A program made the position numbers and the translations under genes. From positions 1-59,159 of the forward strand of contig MU386000.1 of assembly GCA_022497145.1 (NCBI GenBank): a stretch of 59,159 nt of DNA, read 5' to 3'. This DNA is from Rostrohypoxylon terebratum. Lineage: Eukaryota; Ascomycota; Sordariomycetes; Xylariales; Hypoxylaceae. Positions 58,096-59,159 of this stretch are shown here, one piece after another (the stretch's first letter is position 1; every line of letters begins with the position of its first letter). The notes under the pieces were generated by a model, which had not been told where the DNA came from, made no database searches, and saw nothing but the letters and a program-made list of their open reading frames with translations.

Positions 58096-59159
58096 TAAGC
58101 ATCTATCCATGAAATTCCTGGTACCATTACTCATGTACATGGAATCTATTATGTAATGAAACTATCCATATAGATATATTTACTTGATACCAATAGACTG
58201 GAGGAGTTAAAGCTATTGGTAGTGCGTTGTAAATCAGAAGCCTACCAAAATAAATCTGTATCAACAACGAATCAGTACGACCACTCGAGGTCTTTGTGCA
58301 CAATTACGCATGTCGTAGATAGGTAGGTATTTCAAATGTATGTATGGTTGCCTATATACGTAGCTCATTACCCTATACTCAGTACAAAGGATCACATGGG
58401 ATTCTTTATAATTGTTCACCTCTCAACAACGTGGACCGACTTTGAAGATTAGAGAGTGAGACTCACCAACGCCAATTGTATGGTTGCAATGTAATGCTAA
58501 TATCGTGCGAAGATTGATCTAGACACAAGTGAGTTATATACCGCTTGTAGAGGATCTAATTATTGCGAAGTATTATTGGTTGTATCTTTTCCGAACATTG
58601 CTACCTATCAAGGAATCTTCCCTACTGGTCCTCGCTACCTGGATCATTATTGCTACCTAGGTAAGCACTGAGCTCAGTTTTCCGGTCTTATTGCGCCCCC
58701 ATGATGTAGTCCTTGGTACGTAAATGCTTAGGCAAGGTCGCTACGTGGGGGAAATTTATCCGAATTGGTCCAGGTGCATGAGATTTCCAAGGTTACGAAG
58801 TTGTCAGCTAAATTTCTCACCCCAAAGAGTCGACTCACATACAATAGTGTCAGGATCAAAGGCTTCAGGAGAAATGAACCTTCACTCGACTATAATCTAT
58901 TAGATAGATAACTGCCCTCGTCTTCCTCTGCTAAGTGAGCTTTTTTTTTCTGCTTTCTCGCGTTCGCACCTTCGTTCTCTCACAACTGGAAATCGCCGTA
59001 TTCATTCCTCGCAATGTAATGCTTCTTACGAGTTCGCTTCGGTAGCCAAAGTCTTAGGTCCTACCCAGGGCTCGGAACAACTACACGCTATTACACTGGT
59101 GTACACGCACGCCAAGCCACTCAATTCAATTCAATTACACTGACCCACTTTTAATTTTA

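Larger units (their letters stand above)
57534..59159. other. Right-edge intergenic region
   Basis: 1.6 kb without a supportable gene. It contains a perfect inverted repeat (57790-57807) and a degenerate tRNA-like stretch near 58021-58095. The last 250 bases are pyrimidine-rich and may be the leader of a gene beyond the window. Confidence 0.5.

Noticed and set aside
58217..58245. tRNA-like D-arm/anticodon stretch (GGTAGTGCGTTG and following)
   Set aside because: No T arm or closing acceptor stem follows; a chance or decayed match.

Overview
The window looks like about 59 kb of nuclear chromosome from a filamentous ascomycete (Pezizomycotina, probably Sordariomycete-like). The evidence is short GT-AG introns (about 47-90 bp, with CTAAC or CTGAC branch sites), typical fungal families (AUR1-type inositol phosphorylceramide synthase, CaM kinase, Nab3-like RNA-binding protein, MYND-DUF4470, berberine-bridge oxidase) and AT-richer intergenic DNA. 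There is no rRNA, no credible intact tRNA, no CRISPR array and no operon. I rebuilt exon structures by hand from frame continuity and splice sites. Most close exactly to an open frame, but none has transcript support.

Layout. (1) 0.4-8.5 kb, all plus strand: an amidase with a GC-AG intron, an asaB/CmcJ-like oxidoreductase and an allantoate-permease-type MFS transporter; these look accessory. (2) 9.4-15.5 kb: a zinc-independent quinone oxidoreductase/alcohol dehydrogenase, a MYND-DUF4470 protein and a D-2-hydroxyacid dehydrogenase. (3) 16.0-22.6 kb: a 1231-aa urea-carboxylase-like fusion (biotin carboxylase, KipA/PxpC, KipI/PxpB, biotinyl domain) followed on the same strand by a LamB/YcsF (PxpA) protein. 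Two inverted copies of a tRNA-derived SINE-like repeat lie between them. Together they resemble the bacterial 5-oxoprolinase (PxpABC) gene set joined to a biotin carboxylase. (4) 23.3-26.4 kb: a small membrane protein and an UNC93-like transporter.

(5) 27.1-43.8 kb, a housekeeping block: AUR1 (minus), a 5.9-kb stretch with no gene I can support, CaM kinase (minus), a mitochondrial ICT1-like GGQ release factor (minus), a Nab3-like RNA-binding protein (plus) and a LETM1-like protein (minus). (6) 44.1-50.1 kb: an ankyrin-vWA protein (minus) and a berberine-bridge FAD oxidase (plus), bracketed by two degenerate telomere-like (CCCTAA) tracts. (7) 50.6-57.5 kb: a divergent pair, a 244-aa protein with a cytidine-deaminase-like HAE...CxxC signature (minus) and a 1598-aa protein of no family I recognise (plus). 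The second has beta-rich repeated segments and then long coiled coils.

The two places most likely to hold undescribed biology are the carboxylase-PxpA pair in region 3 and the divergent deaminase/giant-protein pair in region 7.
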